NCBI RefSeq assembly: GCF_921293095.1
Contig: NC_060246.1
Span: forward strand, 86,363,030 to 86,427,029
Source: Ischnura elegans
Taxonomy: Eukaryota; Arthropoda; Insecta; Odonata; Coenagrionidae
Direction of reading: 5' to 3'
Length of the DNA stretch: 64,000 bases
In this document: positions 49,345 to 61,500 of the stretch, piece by piece
Numbering within the stretch: position 1 is the stretch's first letter
How the letters are laid out: the number at the start of each line of letters is the position of its first letter
Program-made: the position numbers and the translations under genes
Notes under the pieces: generated by a model
The model's input: the letters and a program-made list of their open reading frames with translations, nothing else
Database searches by the model: none
Told to the model about the DNA's origin: nothing

Positions 49345-52300
49345 TTCCTTCAAACTATACGCCGGTAAAAGCTAAAATTCTACAAAAGAATGCTTGCTGA
49401 TCACAAAAGTGTTGACCCTCCCACTTAAGTTCCACGTAAAAAGGTCAGTTTCTAGAAATGATCAGTAAGTATTAGGGGAAAATGTTACAAGCTGAAGGAA
49501 GGATGACACATTGAAGTAAATTATATAATTAAAATGATTGTCTCACTTTGTAATCGATTGATAAAGCTTTGTGCCATTTAAGATATTCCATTAACCTCAT
49601 ATATTTTCATCAATTATCTTATTCTTCCCGTTGACAACTCTACCTTCCGTCTTTCACCATGTAAAGGATACAACGTAGTTTTAAGGCTTTACAGATAGAA
49701 ATATTTTGTCTGCTATGTGCGCGGCCGCGTCTCATATTGATCAAAGACCTAAATTCGTTATTTTTATTCAATTATTTTCACGGAATGCTATCGGTGTAGC
49801 GAGTCAAATTTCTCCTGTTGTAATGACTTATTTTTATCCACCTTTTAAAATAAATTCATCTTTTCAATACTTATTTTGTGATATTTTTACCAATTTTATT
49901 TTCTTAGACGAACTAAGAAATAAAGCCGCCACTGTGGAATGAAGTTGATATTTATCTATTCTCTTTTGGATTATAAAAAAATATTGAAATTGAATCGAAA
50001 AAAAGAGAAATTGAAAATAAAACTCTTTTCACGGCCAAATGATAAAACTAGAATGATTTTCGCTGGGTTTTCTATGTCTCTTTTTAGGTCTCCCAAAATT
50101 CGTATTTTTCATATTCCTCTCTCTCTCTCTCTTCATGATTGTAACCATCAGGCCTTGTTCCGGCTTGCAAGGCAATGCACATTACGCCAAGGGCTGGCAA
50201 ATTCATTGGTGAACTCGGGATTAATTTAGAAACTGAAATTGAGTGGTAACCGATTGAATTTCACTGGACTGGTTATTTCCGGACGCAGGCGACAAATGGT
50301 TTCACTTATGCCGTTGTGGATGAATTGCTTGGAGCGTTAGTCTGAATGCCCAAGGGCTACGAATGCTTTATCCTAGTGTTCATTGCTCGCCCGCTCTAAT
50401 ATTGCTAATTGAGTACTCTTTAGATTTAGGCCGATCAGGAAACATATATAATGACCTCCTAACAAAATTTAAATATACTGGCTGATATGTATAAAATACC
50501 TAAATACCTTCAAATCTAAGATTGCTACAAATAACGCATAGGAGGAAATTACGTAAACTGGTGGATTGAGTAAAACCTTATAATATAATGCTGCTTGCAT
50601 CTCGACAATTAAAATGCTGAGTCAAATTTTGAATTTATTTTGTAAAGAAAATATAGAACTCATTTATATGCGTTAAGAAATAATAATATGGTTCTAGTGA
50701 TTAATATATTTTTTGATCGATCATATGTCATAATGTGTATAGATTGATGTATTCATTAAAAAAATATTATTCATGTATATATTATCTATAGTCATGGATC
50801 AATCATGCAGTAGTAAAATTGAATTTTATTTTACCTTTTTCGGTTCACCGATTTTTGGCTCTTTTCGAGACTCATGGAAGTAGGTATGTAAAACCTATTG
50901 CCGATTATGTTTCACTGGGATAATGAGACTCCTCCTAGAATAATAGAGTGCAAATAGGTCTCGTCTTGAATTTGGAGGAGACTGGTTGAATTAACGTATT
51001 CTGATACGCTCATATACGTGGGAACTTACCGTGCTCACAAAGATCATGAAAATTAGGTTGGTAGTGCTAATTGTTCCGTCACATTCAAAAGCTGTAGGAT
51101 GGAACTATTTCGATAAGAGAGTAGAACAAATATAGAAGACCTCTCAGGTTTAAAAATGCATCAGCGTAGTGAATATTACTTAAAAGGTAAAAATGCTGAT
51201 GACGGTCAAACATCGAAAATACAGATAAAATTCACCTCCCTAAAAAAGAACTTGTATGAGGTCTTTGCGATCGGAAAAAATTATTTTTTATATAATTAAA
51301 TTGAAATACGTAAGGCTTAAAGTGTACAACCTAATAAAAAAGCGTGCGCGAATAGGCACAACTAAAGAGTATGGAGTAGGTACAAAAAATACTTTATCGC
51401 ACTTAGTTATGAAATAGAGGTGCTAAGGGACATGATACAGGTTATTTGGAAATGTTACAACATGCGCTGTATTCTATTAATATGAAGAATAAAATTCGAT
51501 GCATAAAATTTAAAAGGTGCTTTAAGTTGCAATTGTGCGTAGAATAAAAAAAAAAGCTCAAATCTCTACCTCCATGTCAAACTTCCGCTGGCGTATTCAA
51601 CTCTATCGAATGGGGAATACGCCTCAAAGTTGTCTCATTTTACGCGAATCTATGGGGAATAATTTTTTTTGCACTTTTTCTCGCAGTACTTGCAATGGTT
51701 ACAAACTATAGGAGAATTTTTTCTTGAATTTCTGATATATGAATTTCTTCCCTTTGGCTTTTTCCAAAAAAATAATTTTTTAATGGAAATTTTCAAATCT
51801 TCTCGCGCAGACAATGATTTTAACCAAAAAAGTGTATAAAAAACTTGTTATTGTTTCAATTGTGTTTGATTTCAACGAGGGACTAAGTGTTTTAAAATTC
51901 TCATTGTTCATTCAAGAGGGTGACTCATAAAAGCTTGTCACCCATGATTTAATGACTGATATTGAAGCAAAACAATCTCCTAAGCAAAGCAATATTGCGA
52001 TTGGTAGTTTGCTGAACTTGTAGAATTTTATCTTGAATCGTAACGACGTAAATATCATACGTGTTGGTACTACTTATGATATGAGAACGGAGATTTCTGC
52101 GGTGAACGATGAAGTTCTTTATTTCCGGTCACTACCGCGTAGCGACCAGCGTCGTTTCTATGGTGATGATAACAGTTTCACTGGAACTGCTGCCAGCGTT
52201 TTCAGTTGGATAAACTGTCGATATGAGAAAATGACGATAAGAGAATAAACTGTTGTAATCGACACAGCAACCGACGCGATGGTAACTGCAGTGAGGAACT

Positions 52301-52452
52301 ACTTATGATAGGGAAATAAGAATCAAAGTTACAGCGGCCAGCGTTACATAAATGGCCTAGTGTTGGAGTTACTATTGCATGTATACGTTCGTATTCCATG
52401 TGTTGCTCAGGATATTTCTTCCAATGAACATTAAGGGTCTAATATGCTTGTT
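49345..52452. other. AT-rich non-coding stretch (possibly intron downstream of the 52.5-kb exon)
   Basis: If the exon at 52461-52678 is real, its minus-strand intron starts at 52460 and runs through this region. No downstream exon was recognised. A 9-bp stem GGCGTATTC/GAATACGCC lies near 51592-51644. At 52020-52320 the phrase ACTACTTATGATA recurs twice (near 52070 and 52299), suggesting a decayed repeat. Confidence 0.4.
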
Positions 52453-52460
52453 GGACTCAC

Positions 52461-52678
52461 CCTCCGAGCAGCACGTTGACATTTCCGTGCAGCAGGCTCT
52501 GCATCCTCCCGTTGCCTCCTCCGATGCCCCCGCTGCCCCCGCCGCTGCCGCCTAGCCCGGCCCCCGCCACGCCGCCGCCTTCGCCCGCCCCCACGATCAC
52601 GGGCACGGCCACGTGGGCCACGGGGCCCCCGCTGCCCCCCTGCTGCGGCTGCTGCCTGCCCCCTCCCCCAGTGACCAT
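52461..52678 (-). CDS. Candidate first coding exon, Gly-rich N-terminus, partial
   Basis: Minus-strand ATG at 52678 in context GAGGCC-ATG-G (purine at -3, G at +4). It opens a frame of 72 codons plus two bases that ends at GGAGG-GTGAGT, a near-perfect donor at 52460. An in-frame TGA at 52723-52721 bounds it upstream, favouring this ATG. A second in-frame ATG is codon 59. The product starts MVTGGGGRQQPQQGGSGG, is Gly-rich to about residue 57, then ends MQSLLHGNVNVLL, a less biased stretch that may begin the structured part. It lies in the strongest CpG-rich block of the window. GC-rich sequence leaves other frames open too, including an Arg-rich 169-codon minus frame and a Pro-rich plus frame. 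The start context and donor favour the Gly-rich one. No family recognised. Confidence 0.45.
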
Positions 52679-52990
52679 GGCCTCCGACGACGAACCCTCG
52701 GTGCTCGACACCGAGGCCAATCAGCCACACCGACGCCCTCGCGGCAGCGGCGGCTTCTGCCTCCGACCACGCCCGCCCCCGACCGCACCTCCGCCAACCC
52801 CGCCGGCTGCCGCTCCCATTGCCGCTGACGACGACGCCGAACCCACCGTCTCCCTTTCGCTTGTCGGATGCAGAAGAGGTGCGGCCTAGCGGTGTCCGCT
52901 TGTCATCCACGCGGCGGTCGTCTCGAGGTCTGCCGCGCACGTTTTCTGGGCGGGAGGGCGGGATAGCGGGTTGGGGACGGCTGACGAGGC
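52465..52990 (-). promoter_or_regulatory. CpG-island-like block around the candidate first exon
   Basis: The most GC- and CpG-rich interval in the window, with abrupt edges against AT-rich DNA. On the minus strand 52990 to about 52679 would be promoter plus 5' untranslated leader for the exon ending at 52461. No TATA box is evident. Confidence 0.4.
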
Positions 52991-52994
52991 GCTC

Positions 52995-54452
52995 AGGGGT
53001 AAAAAGGACGTATTGGACGAATTTGTCTTTTTGTCTCGAATGTTTTAAAGCAGATCACATTTTATCCTGGGATTTGTTTTACCTTCTCGGAATATTATTC
53101 CCCTAAACGAGGTTGATCACTCCTAAATAAGTTTACGTAACTAGTTAGTTCAGGAGAACCACTCTTTTCTGTGATGCTGAATATTAATTGTAATCTGCAT
53201 GTGATCACATTTAAGCTCAAAATACTACACGACTATTTAGACCACCTCTGACAGCACAGGACTTGCCTTTTACTTTCTATCGCATGTCAAATCACAATAA
53301 CCTGTTTTCTCACACAGTTTATTTATTCAACAGCACTTGAAGTAATTATTGGTCGTCAGATTTGGTATTCAGATCACTTTGTATTTGGAACTTTTCTGGG
53401 CTAGTACTCAAGTCCTTTCAAGAAAAGTTATCACCCGTTATTCACTGGATTTATATAAGTTTGCAAGCAAAAATCTACCAAATAATTGCTACCTTATTAT
53501 ATTTATGTAGTCCACGTGTCTTTTGGACTTATTTTTTAATTTAAACTCTCAGTTAACTTTAAAATTAAAACACCGTTACACTCAACCAAGTCTAGTTATA
53601 ATAATTAACTCACTTGTCACTCTTTTTTCTCTCAGTTCACCCTCGTTGCTCACTCTTAAATTTGCTAACCTTCTCGTCTTTAAAGTTCGTCCTCTCTTTT
53701 CAGCTCTTCCATGAACTTTTTCCTTGTGGTTTCAATTTTAGAGCACTTTCCTCTTCCGTTCCATCGGCATGTCACTCCTTCCTTCGATCGATTTCCTTCC
53801 TCGTGGATTTCCTTCACGTTAGAATTTCGTTTGCCAACTCGTCGGTGTGGGACGGCATAATGGCTCGGGAGGAGGGTTGAGGGAGGGTCACAGCTAGTTT
53901 CCGTGCTGGGGGAAGTTTGTTTCTTCCTCGTCACACTCTCCTATTCGCACACGTTCTCTTCTAAAGTTTTTTTTTCTGTCTCTCGCAATTCCGGTGCCAA
54001 TCTCCTTCAACTTGAAAACACTTTCACTGTTCCGAACGTGCCCCTTGGGTGCGACGGAAAGCTATCTCCTTTATCTGTCTTTCCATGCATGTATGTATGT
54101 GCGTCCGAGTTGACTCTCTTCGGGTCAGGAAGGTGGAAATGTGTCGGGGAAAGAGGGGCTGTTTGGGTGAAATTGGTGAACGTGATGCGTTCCGAGTTCA
54201 CATTTCTTTCGCGGGCGAGAGAAATTTTTCGCCTTCTTGGCTCACTGCTACACAACTGTGTTGTGTAATCGTAAGACAAGGGTTACGTAGAAATGCCGTG
54301 AAGTATAAACTTGAAGATTAGACTGAAGAAGAAGCGTTTGGATGCGTCGGAGCAAATATTTCCGCTTCTTAGGTGTTGTCTTATAGGCGGATATCCCTTA
54401 TATGATTCTACGGATACGAATTACACTTTTTTCCCTTTCTTATCCAACAGAT
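52995..54452. other. Non-coding stretch between two candidate minus-strand exons
   Basis: About 53610-53700 is C/T-rich. Frames at 53614-54321 on both strands are overlapping shadows without motifs. No gene supported. Confidence 0.45.
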
Positions 54453-54514
54453 TTAATTATCCTTGTAAAAAATCTCTAATTCCCATAGGCCAGTGTATAT
54501 TTTCATTCCCTCAC

Positions 54515-54680
54515 ACTCTTCCTGCTTCATGATCGGGGCTCTTAAATATTGCTGTTCATTTGTGTGGCTGCCCAGATAGTCCCTTGTCATCTGCTGGCTG
54601 GAATCGAATTTCCATCTTTCTTCATTTTCCGAGTCATTTTTACAGGATTTTTCAATCGTCTGATTCACCCCTGGATACAC
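54515..54680 (-). CDS. Candidate internal coding exon, partial, unknown protein
   Basis: On the minus strand a pyrimidine-rich tract TGTTCTTTTATTTTGACAG gives an acceptor, and the exon begins GTGTATCCAGG at 54680. The frame starting there has a TGA two codons upstream, inside the intron, so the open frame begins exactly at the splice site. It codes VYPGVNQTIEKSC, then a charged segment with NDSENEERW, then SQQMTRDYLGSHTNEQQYL and APIMKQEE. Such polar, Glu/Gln-rich sequence is typical of linker regions of regulatory proteins, but no family is recognised. A GTGAGG donor at 54514 would end a 166-nt exon (55 codons plus 1). Otherwise the frame runs to TAA at 54455-54453. It is the most protein-like frame in the window. 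Whether it belongs with the 52.5-kb exon is unknown. Confidence 0.45.
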
Positions 54681-54684
54681 CTGT

Positions 54685-55269
54685 CAAAATAAAAGAACAC
54701 ATGAATTAGTTTACGTCATGCGATGGGTTGATTTTAATAATTCATTCCACTCTTTATTAATAGAAAAACTAGAAAAATCCTCGTAAACGAAGAATTATTT
54801 ACAAAATTATAAATAAATACCCTATACTTTTTGTATGTAAAAAGATATTTTTAAGGGTTTTCATCAGGCCCCTTTTAGTTTGGTAAAAAAGTCTAATTGA
54901 ATCTCATCCATATTTTACCTATTTTGTTATGAATTCTCACTTTGTAATTTAATAATTTAGTTATAGGTAGCCAGTTCGAACAAATATCATAAAAGTGGTT
55001 TTCTATGCTTTTTACCGTAATTTCAATAATCCCTCATGAGGTGTTACTCAACTAACAGCATAAAACACGTGAAATGATCATAATTTTATCTAGAACTGAA
55101 TAGATTTAAAATTATGAAAAAGAGCATAAATAAAACCATAACTTTACTCTCTATAAAAGAAAAATATTTAATCATGCTGATCTAAAGAAGAAATATCATA
55201 TGAGGTGAGCATGGGAAAGTAGAGGAATATATTGGGAAATGCAAGGTAATTGAATACGCGATTACAAGG
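54685..55269. other. AT-rich non-coding stretch
   Basis: Would be intronic if the exon at 54515-54680 is real. No feature identified apart from a short CCTCATGAGG palindrome near 55033. Confidence 0.5.
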
Positions 55270-55570
55270 AGTAGTTAGGACAGAGACAAGGATGAGTGAA
55301 CTCGGCAAATATAAGAGACAGCTTGAATTAAAGGCTGGGAATAGTTAAAGGGAACGGAGTGTCAGCCTTATCATTTACTTTTCATTATACTAACGGATTC
55401 ATGAAAGGGTTGGATGTGCTGGTTGGAGATTAAAATGCAAGATGCTAGTTCTACCTGTACACTCGGAGGAATGTGCCAGTGATGGTTGGGGAGCAGGAAA
55501 TGTATGAAAAGTCTCCTGAATAAAATCTGTGAGATGACAAAGAGAATGAATTTGAACGTTGACGACATGG
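55270..55570 (+). pseudogene. Possible decayed LINE endonuclease fragment
   Basis: One plus-strand frame around 55400-55450 reads F-M-K-G-L-D-V-L-V-G-D-stop-N-A-R-C. This fits the hydrophobic strand and the GDxNAR motif of the apurinic-type endonuclease of non-LTR retrotransposons, where Asp and Asn are catalytic. The region is G/A-richer than its flanks. The frame is broken by stops at x and beyond, and the following sequence is not clearly alignable, so this is weak evidence from one short motif. Confidence 0.3.
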
Positions 55571-58500
55571 GATGAGTACAGTGGCGTTAGTTTAGGAGAG
55601 CGAATTTGAGCTGGTTACACAGTGAATAAGGATTTTATGTAGACTGAAGGGGTGGATAAAAAAACTCAATATTTGCTGAAGAGATTCAGATGTTTAAAGA
55701 TTCTCAAAGGCTTGTTCAAAGACTTGAAATCGGACAGAATAGCATTATTCACATCCTCAAACAGAAATTATTATGCATGGCTATAACCATTAATGCCAGA
55801 AAGAATAACTTAAATGCTTTGAACCATTTTAGAACACTATGCGATTTAATTATGTATTGTTTAAAATGACTGAAGATTTGCAAAATAAATATCTGCTATC
55901 AAATCTAGGGTCCATCTTCGCGAATTAGTCCATGTTTGCGGAAATAGGCATCATCCGTGTTCCGGAAACTTCTCCTTTCACCCTACATCCTTGTGATATA
56001 TGGATTATTACTGACACTATTTCCATAAATGATAGCGAGTAATTACCCAATTTTTATGAGTGTAATTTTCACTGCGTTACTGTTAACATCTTGGTGTTTC
56101 CATGTGGATATCTCGGTGAGCACTAAAAATAGACCTAATCCAAATACGTGGTGTGGCACTGATAAGGTAAAGAGCTCACTCGTGTTGATTGAGTACCCCT
56201 GGCTCGGGCGTCTCTCCTGCCATGGTGACAAATCTTTGGTGTATGCACTTCGCATCAAAAACGTGCACTTGCTCCACTGATTGCGAGTAGGATAATATCG
56301 ATACTGAACACTTTTCAACTGCTCACAAATATCATCAGAGTCGAGTTTTGCATGACAAAAATACTATGCCAATGTAAACTACTGAAAGGTACATGTGCAA
56401 GTAAATATTTAAATATTTCTACGAATAAATTATATGGGATTGAATATTTATCAATCATAGATTGCTGTAGTTTAATTCTGTAACTTTATGTCACATGCTA
56501 AACTAAAGGAATTAGGGGTGTGCATTTTGGTTATGAATACATTGATCCTCCCGATATGAAAAAAATATTTGATTCCACCAAACAAGATATGCCCAAAAGT
56601 TTCAAGTGAAATATTGAAACATGGTTTGTGTTAATACTAAAAACACTAATTGCGAGCCATTTTCCCCGAACTAAATAAAAATAATGGTTTTCAGGAATCT
56701 GACACAAGATATAGTAATTTTTCCTCAAGGCCCAAGGGACCAAGTTATTTTATATCCCAGAATTATTTTAAAATATCGCAAACTGTTGTTTTAATTTCTC
56801 CATCGGTATGCTTCTGTAACCTTAACATGTATTGATTACAGTGCTTTTCTCCGTGCAAATTTGCGCTCTGTCTCAGTATGGGGCGGTATTTTTTACGGTT
56901 TTGACAGCAGCATGAATTTTTCGCTAATTTCCTTGGGAGTCTAGTACATTCATGCATGTTTATGAGTTATGAACACAACTCTTGTACTAATGACGGAAAC
57001 ATAATCTGGAAATGGATTTCATCATTTTGCTGCTAAAAATTATGCTCAAAACAAGATTGAATAAAAGTATAAAAATACGGTATATCTCATAATTATCTGC
57101 AAAATACGCTCAATTCCAACTTATCTCATACCAGAAGAATAAAAGACATTCATGCAAAATACCGAAATTTTTTTTGGGCTTTCCATTCAGTTCTTAAATG
57201 CTATTTTTGGCAATTTTAGAATTCCCAGTTTTAAAATTATTTGGGCTGATCAAGTTTTCTTAAAATTTCTGGAGTCTAAAATTTACATAACTTTAACGCG
57301 TTCATTTTTTTTCTAATTGTTGGGTGGAAGTTCTAAACTGACTGAGGTTGGACTATCGTGGTTTAAATTTATTATCATTTGCGTATTCACGAATATGGTC
57401 CCAAGATGATTCCCCGGTACAGCTTGAATAGGATATCTAATGACATCACCGAAGACTGGAAAGGTAAGTGGATAAAAGTAGCACTGAGAGGAAAATGTTT
57501 CTTTTCTTTGTCATTCTCTAAAGAACGTCAGTGAATATCTCCTTTTGAACTGCCATTTACATTAGCACTGCATTAGTTTGTGTTAGGCCTTTTTTCAACA
57601 TAAGATGCACAGTAGTAAAAATACAGTCTGCTCATCAACAACGATTAGAGGTCTTTAAATTCGCTGAAAATTGAAATAAAATATTTTGAAGGGGCGTTTG
57701 CAGTAATTCTTGCCATTAGGTATGTCAAACGAATTATGCGATGATATGAAGTGGAGCCAAGGAAATTAAAATCTAGTTTGGTGTAGTCACCAAATTAATG
57801 AGAACATAACGTGAATGAAGCTGGTGAATGGCAAAGCAAACAAGTGTTTCAGAGAAAGGAATTCAAAATTATTTATTGCATTTTCATCCCTTTCCTAATT
57901 AAATCACGAATAGTCAGAAAGAACCAAAGGGGTGCTGACCAATTGAACTGTTTGGACGAGTAATCAAACGAGCTCTAATTTGTATTAGAAGGGGGAAAAC
58001 ATATAAATGTTGTCTGATTGAATATCGCCTAGTTAGGTTGCTATTGAAATAATTTCCAAGCAATATTTAGCCAGAGAAAACTTCAAAGGGAGAGAAAATG
58101 CCTGAGGTCTCTGTAAAATATTCCTCGATAGAGGATCTGAATAAGTCTAATTTGATTTGCTTGTCCGCCTTTGAGTCAATTAAATAACTCCTCTTCTTCA
58201 GATAATTCGTCCTGATTTCGATGATGGCTCTTGAATTATAAAACCCAGTGCTTAAAAATCTTTGGGTATAGATGAAGTTAACTTACTCAGTGTCTCTCCT
58301 TCACCTCTTACTGCATGAAATAGATAGAGATAACCTCATTAGCTACGGATAGGCGCGTAAACTCTAGACAGATTTAAAACTAATAGGTGAATGAGAAATT
58401 CTCGAAACTTCCGGAAGGATCACTTGCAATTAATGCGATAGGAATGAATATGAATTGAATCTCTCATGCATTTTAATCAAATTATTCAGAAAGACCTCTG

Positions 58501-61500
58501 AGGCATCGCTCAATTAGAGGGTCGGAACCATTCCTTATTCAATTGATATTGCTTATGAATATTTAAATTTTCCCGTTTTTAAGGGAGTTCTGAATTAATG
58601 GCCATGACAGTTATCGATACTCTCCTGTCTTAATATTCCCACAATTTCGAATAAAAAATTCTGTTACTACTTTTGCACGGTGTTCCGTCGAGTGAACAGC
58701 TGTTGTTGTTGTTATTTTAAGTGAAACCATTAATGTGAAAAGTTGCAGTTGTCATATAAAGTGAAACCATTTATGTTAGCTTGGTCATGGCTTTCATTAA
58801 TAGTATCGTCTTGCGATTTTACTGAAATAAAACTTGAGTGAGCGTTCAATATACTGAGCGAACGAGAGAAAGAGGAAATTGGCCTTGTTTAATATCCACT
58901 TTTAGTTTAGAAGATTTGCAATCCCCGGTCTCACTGTAGTTTTGATTCCATTAATGTTTTCATTAGTGTACAACCCTTACGGAATACTTCTTCAAGAATT
59001 TACTTTTGCAGTAAAAACGCATAAAATTGTATTTTTCCTCAGTTTAATATTTGGAAAATATGATACAATTTGTTTAATTATGTGGTCACCGTAAGTTTTT
59101 CGTTTTATTTAAGTGGTTACCTGGATATTAGATTGATTTTTCTCAACAATTTGAAGTTCCTTGTCAAAAGAGCTTTTTTTTATTCTATACTCAACTAGAG
59201 AGTACCTGGAAGAGGATTTGATTCCATGATATGGGCCCACTGAATTAAAAATCATAAATTAAGCCGAATTTCCAGTACTTTTATTTTTTACTACATGAAT
59301 TTTGCACTCGGTAATACGATGTCGAGGGTCTGCAATTAAATTTTGTGGGAGATCGTTTATTGTCGTGTTGATATAGCGTTGCAGCGGTGTTTAAATGAAA
59401 TTACCATTTTCTTTCGCTTGATTCTCACGCTAACTATGTACTAACTATGTTTATGACATTGATTTGTATCTATGTAGGTCGCAATAGTAATTGGGAAATA
59501 GTCATTTCTGGATTTTAATAATATTCCAGTATATCTAAGTTACATATTTGACATCCTTTGTAAGACTTGAGGGAAAAAAATTTCGAGGTTTCTGAAACAA
59601 AATAATTATTTTTCATTTGAGGAAAGCCTACCAATAATTAACTTAATCAACTAATGCAACATTTTGATATTTCTTATGTCATCTCGAGATGTGAATCCTG
59701 ATTCAGTCTTTTTGCGTTCCATTCTATGTGTTATGTAAACAATAGCTATCAAACGCGTACTTTAGCCTATTGATGGATTCGAGATTTTAAAACAAGGATA
59801 TTACTGGTAAAATAATTTTGTAATTTTGTAGCGTTTTAGCATGTTTAAGAATCATATTCACCAAATCACGATTGAAAATACACTCCTTGTGTAAGTTTTT
59901 GATTTATACACAGCTTTTATTTCATGATTCCGTAATAATAACAAATCGTATTTCTATAGTATTTTGCATAATATAAACCTCTCTGTAATTATTCATTAAT
60001 CCTTCTGCTTTCAATAATCTAAGAAATAAAATGCACATTGAAGGTTCGTGGAAAACTGTAGTTACAAGCTATTGAACTAACATTGGGAGTTTTGTTCCCA
60101 AGAGCCTCGAGAAAACATGAGTTTGACGGGAGTGATTGATTAAAAATAGAGCATTTTTCAAATACTTGACGTATGCCACTCAAATATTAGGATTCCGTTG
60201 TGAAAACAATGGGAATTTTATTCCATACTGCATCGTACACAAGCGCATTGCGTGAATTAAAAAGTACCGAGTGACAAATTTGAGTCATAATTTGAAATCA
60301 GTTGAATGCAATGTGAAAAGTTATGTAGAAATTGACGATTCTGCTTGAGTTTGCTGAAAACAAATTGGTTTTTGAGAAAAATTTAATTTCAGGATCTAAG
60401 ATTGATTTGGATATACGATTTACAAATATTTTTTGTAAGATATTATCATTGTTTTAATTAATGAGGTAAAAGGTTCGCGATTGCCATTGTTATTGCCTCT
60501 TACGCAGATGGCTTAAGTGATTATACGAAAAAAATTCTTTAGATTTTATATCCACCATTTAAAATTGTTTATTTTACTGGGTAACTTCCATTATCACATA
60601 TCCATATTACCATTAAAATTTCTCCGCGTTTCAAACAGTTTGTATTTGAAATCCATTTACGATATAGTGTTTGCTGTAGTGTGTGCAATATTGCAGATTG
60701 ATGCGCGTATGATTTACGATTATTTACCACGGTATTACTGTTTACCATAAGATGTATTACATATTAAGGCCCGAAAGGAATGCTCGAAAGGCTTTTTATC
60801 TGTCTATGTAGTGTGCGCTGAATTTTGAAGCTGAGTGAAAATGTTTATTTTTCACCATCTCTTTACCTACGCTTTTAATATGCATTGCGAGAGTAGCATT
60901 TACCGTTTTCAATGTCCATCGTCAACTTTCTGGTAGAATTTGTTTATTTATTTATTTGTTTTTTATTTATGCTAGGTTTACCACATTCATAGTTCACTAC
61001 GTTTCTCATCGTTATCTTCCACTATATTTTTTAACTTTGCTCGACTATTTTACTGCGTCAAATGGAATTTTGGGCATAGTATCCCGCAAGATGGTACAAT
61101 GTAATTAAGTAGCCTTAAAAATGAAAAAAAATTACAAATACAACGTGTGGGATTCAATAGAAAATTTTAAAAATGAAACATGTTTTTTGAAATAATTTAG
61201 GTATATCATTTTTGTACAGAGCCTCCCCTTGGTTCATTACAAGTTTTCAAACGATTTGGAAGTGCATAGATAATGTGCTGATAGAAATGTTTAGCCACGC
61301 GTCAAGTTACAAGTGTCTAAAGCCACTCGTGCACCAGAATTTGCATTTCGGAAATAATTTATTCCCTTTGTTTTTTAAGGTTCTCCAGACACTTCACAAG
61401 GAGAAAAGTCTGACGAAAAGATGGATGTACAAGACTATCCAATTGGGCACTTTGGATAGTCTGAACTGTCAAATCGGATGCATGTGGTAGGGAGTACCCG

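Noticed and set aside
52431..52940. 169-codon Arg/Gly-rich minus-strand frame and 137-codon Pro-rich plus-strand frame
   Set aside because: Shadows of GC-rich sequence. The Gly-rich frame has the better ATG context and runs into the donor.
61212..61490. 92-codon plus-strand frame after TTTTTGTACAG
   Set aside because: No donor and no recognisable content. Chance frames of this size are expected in 64 kb.
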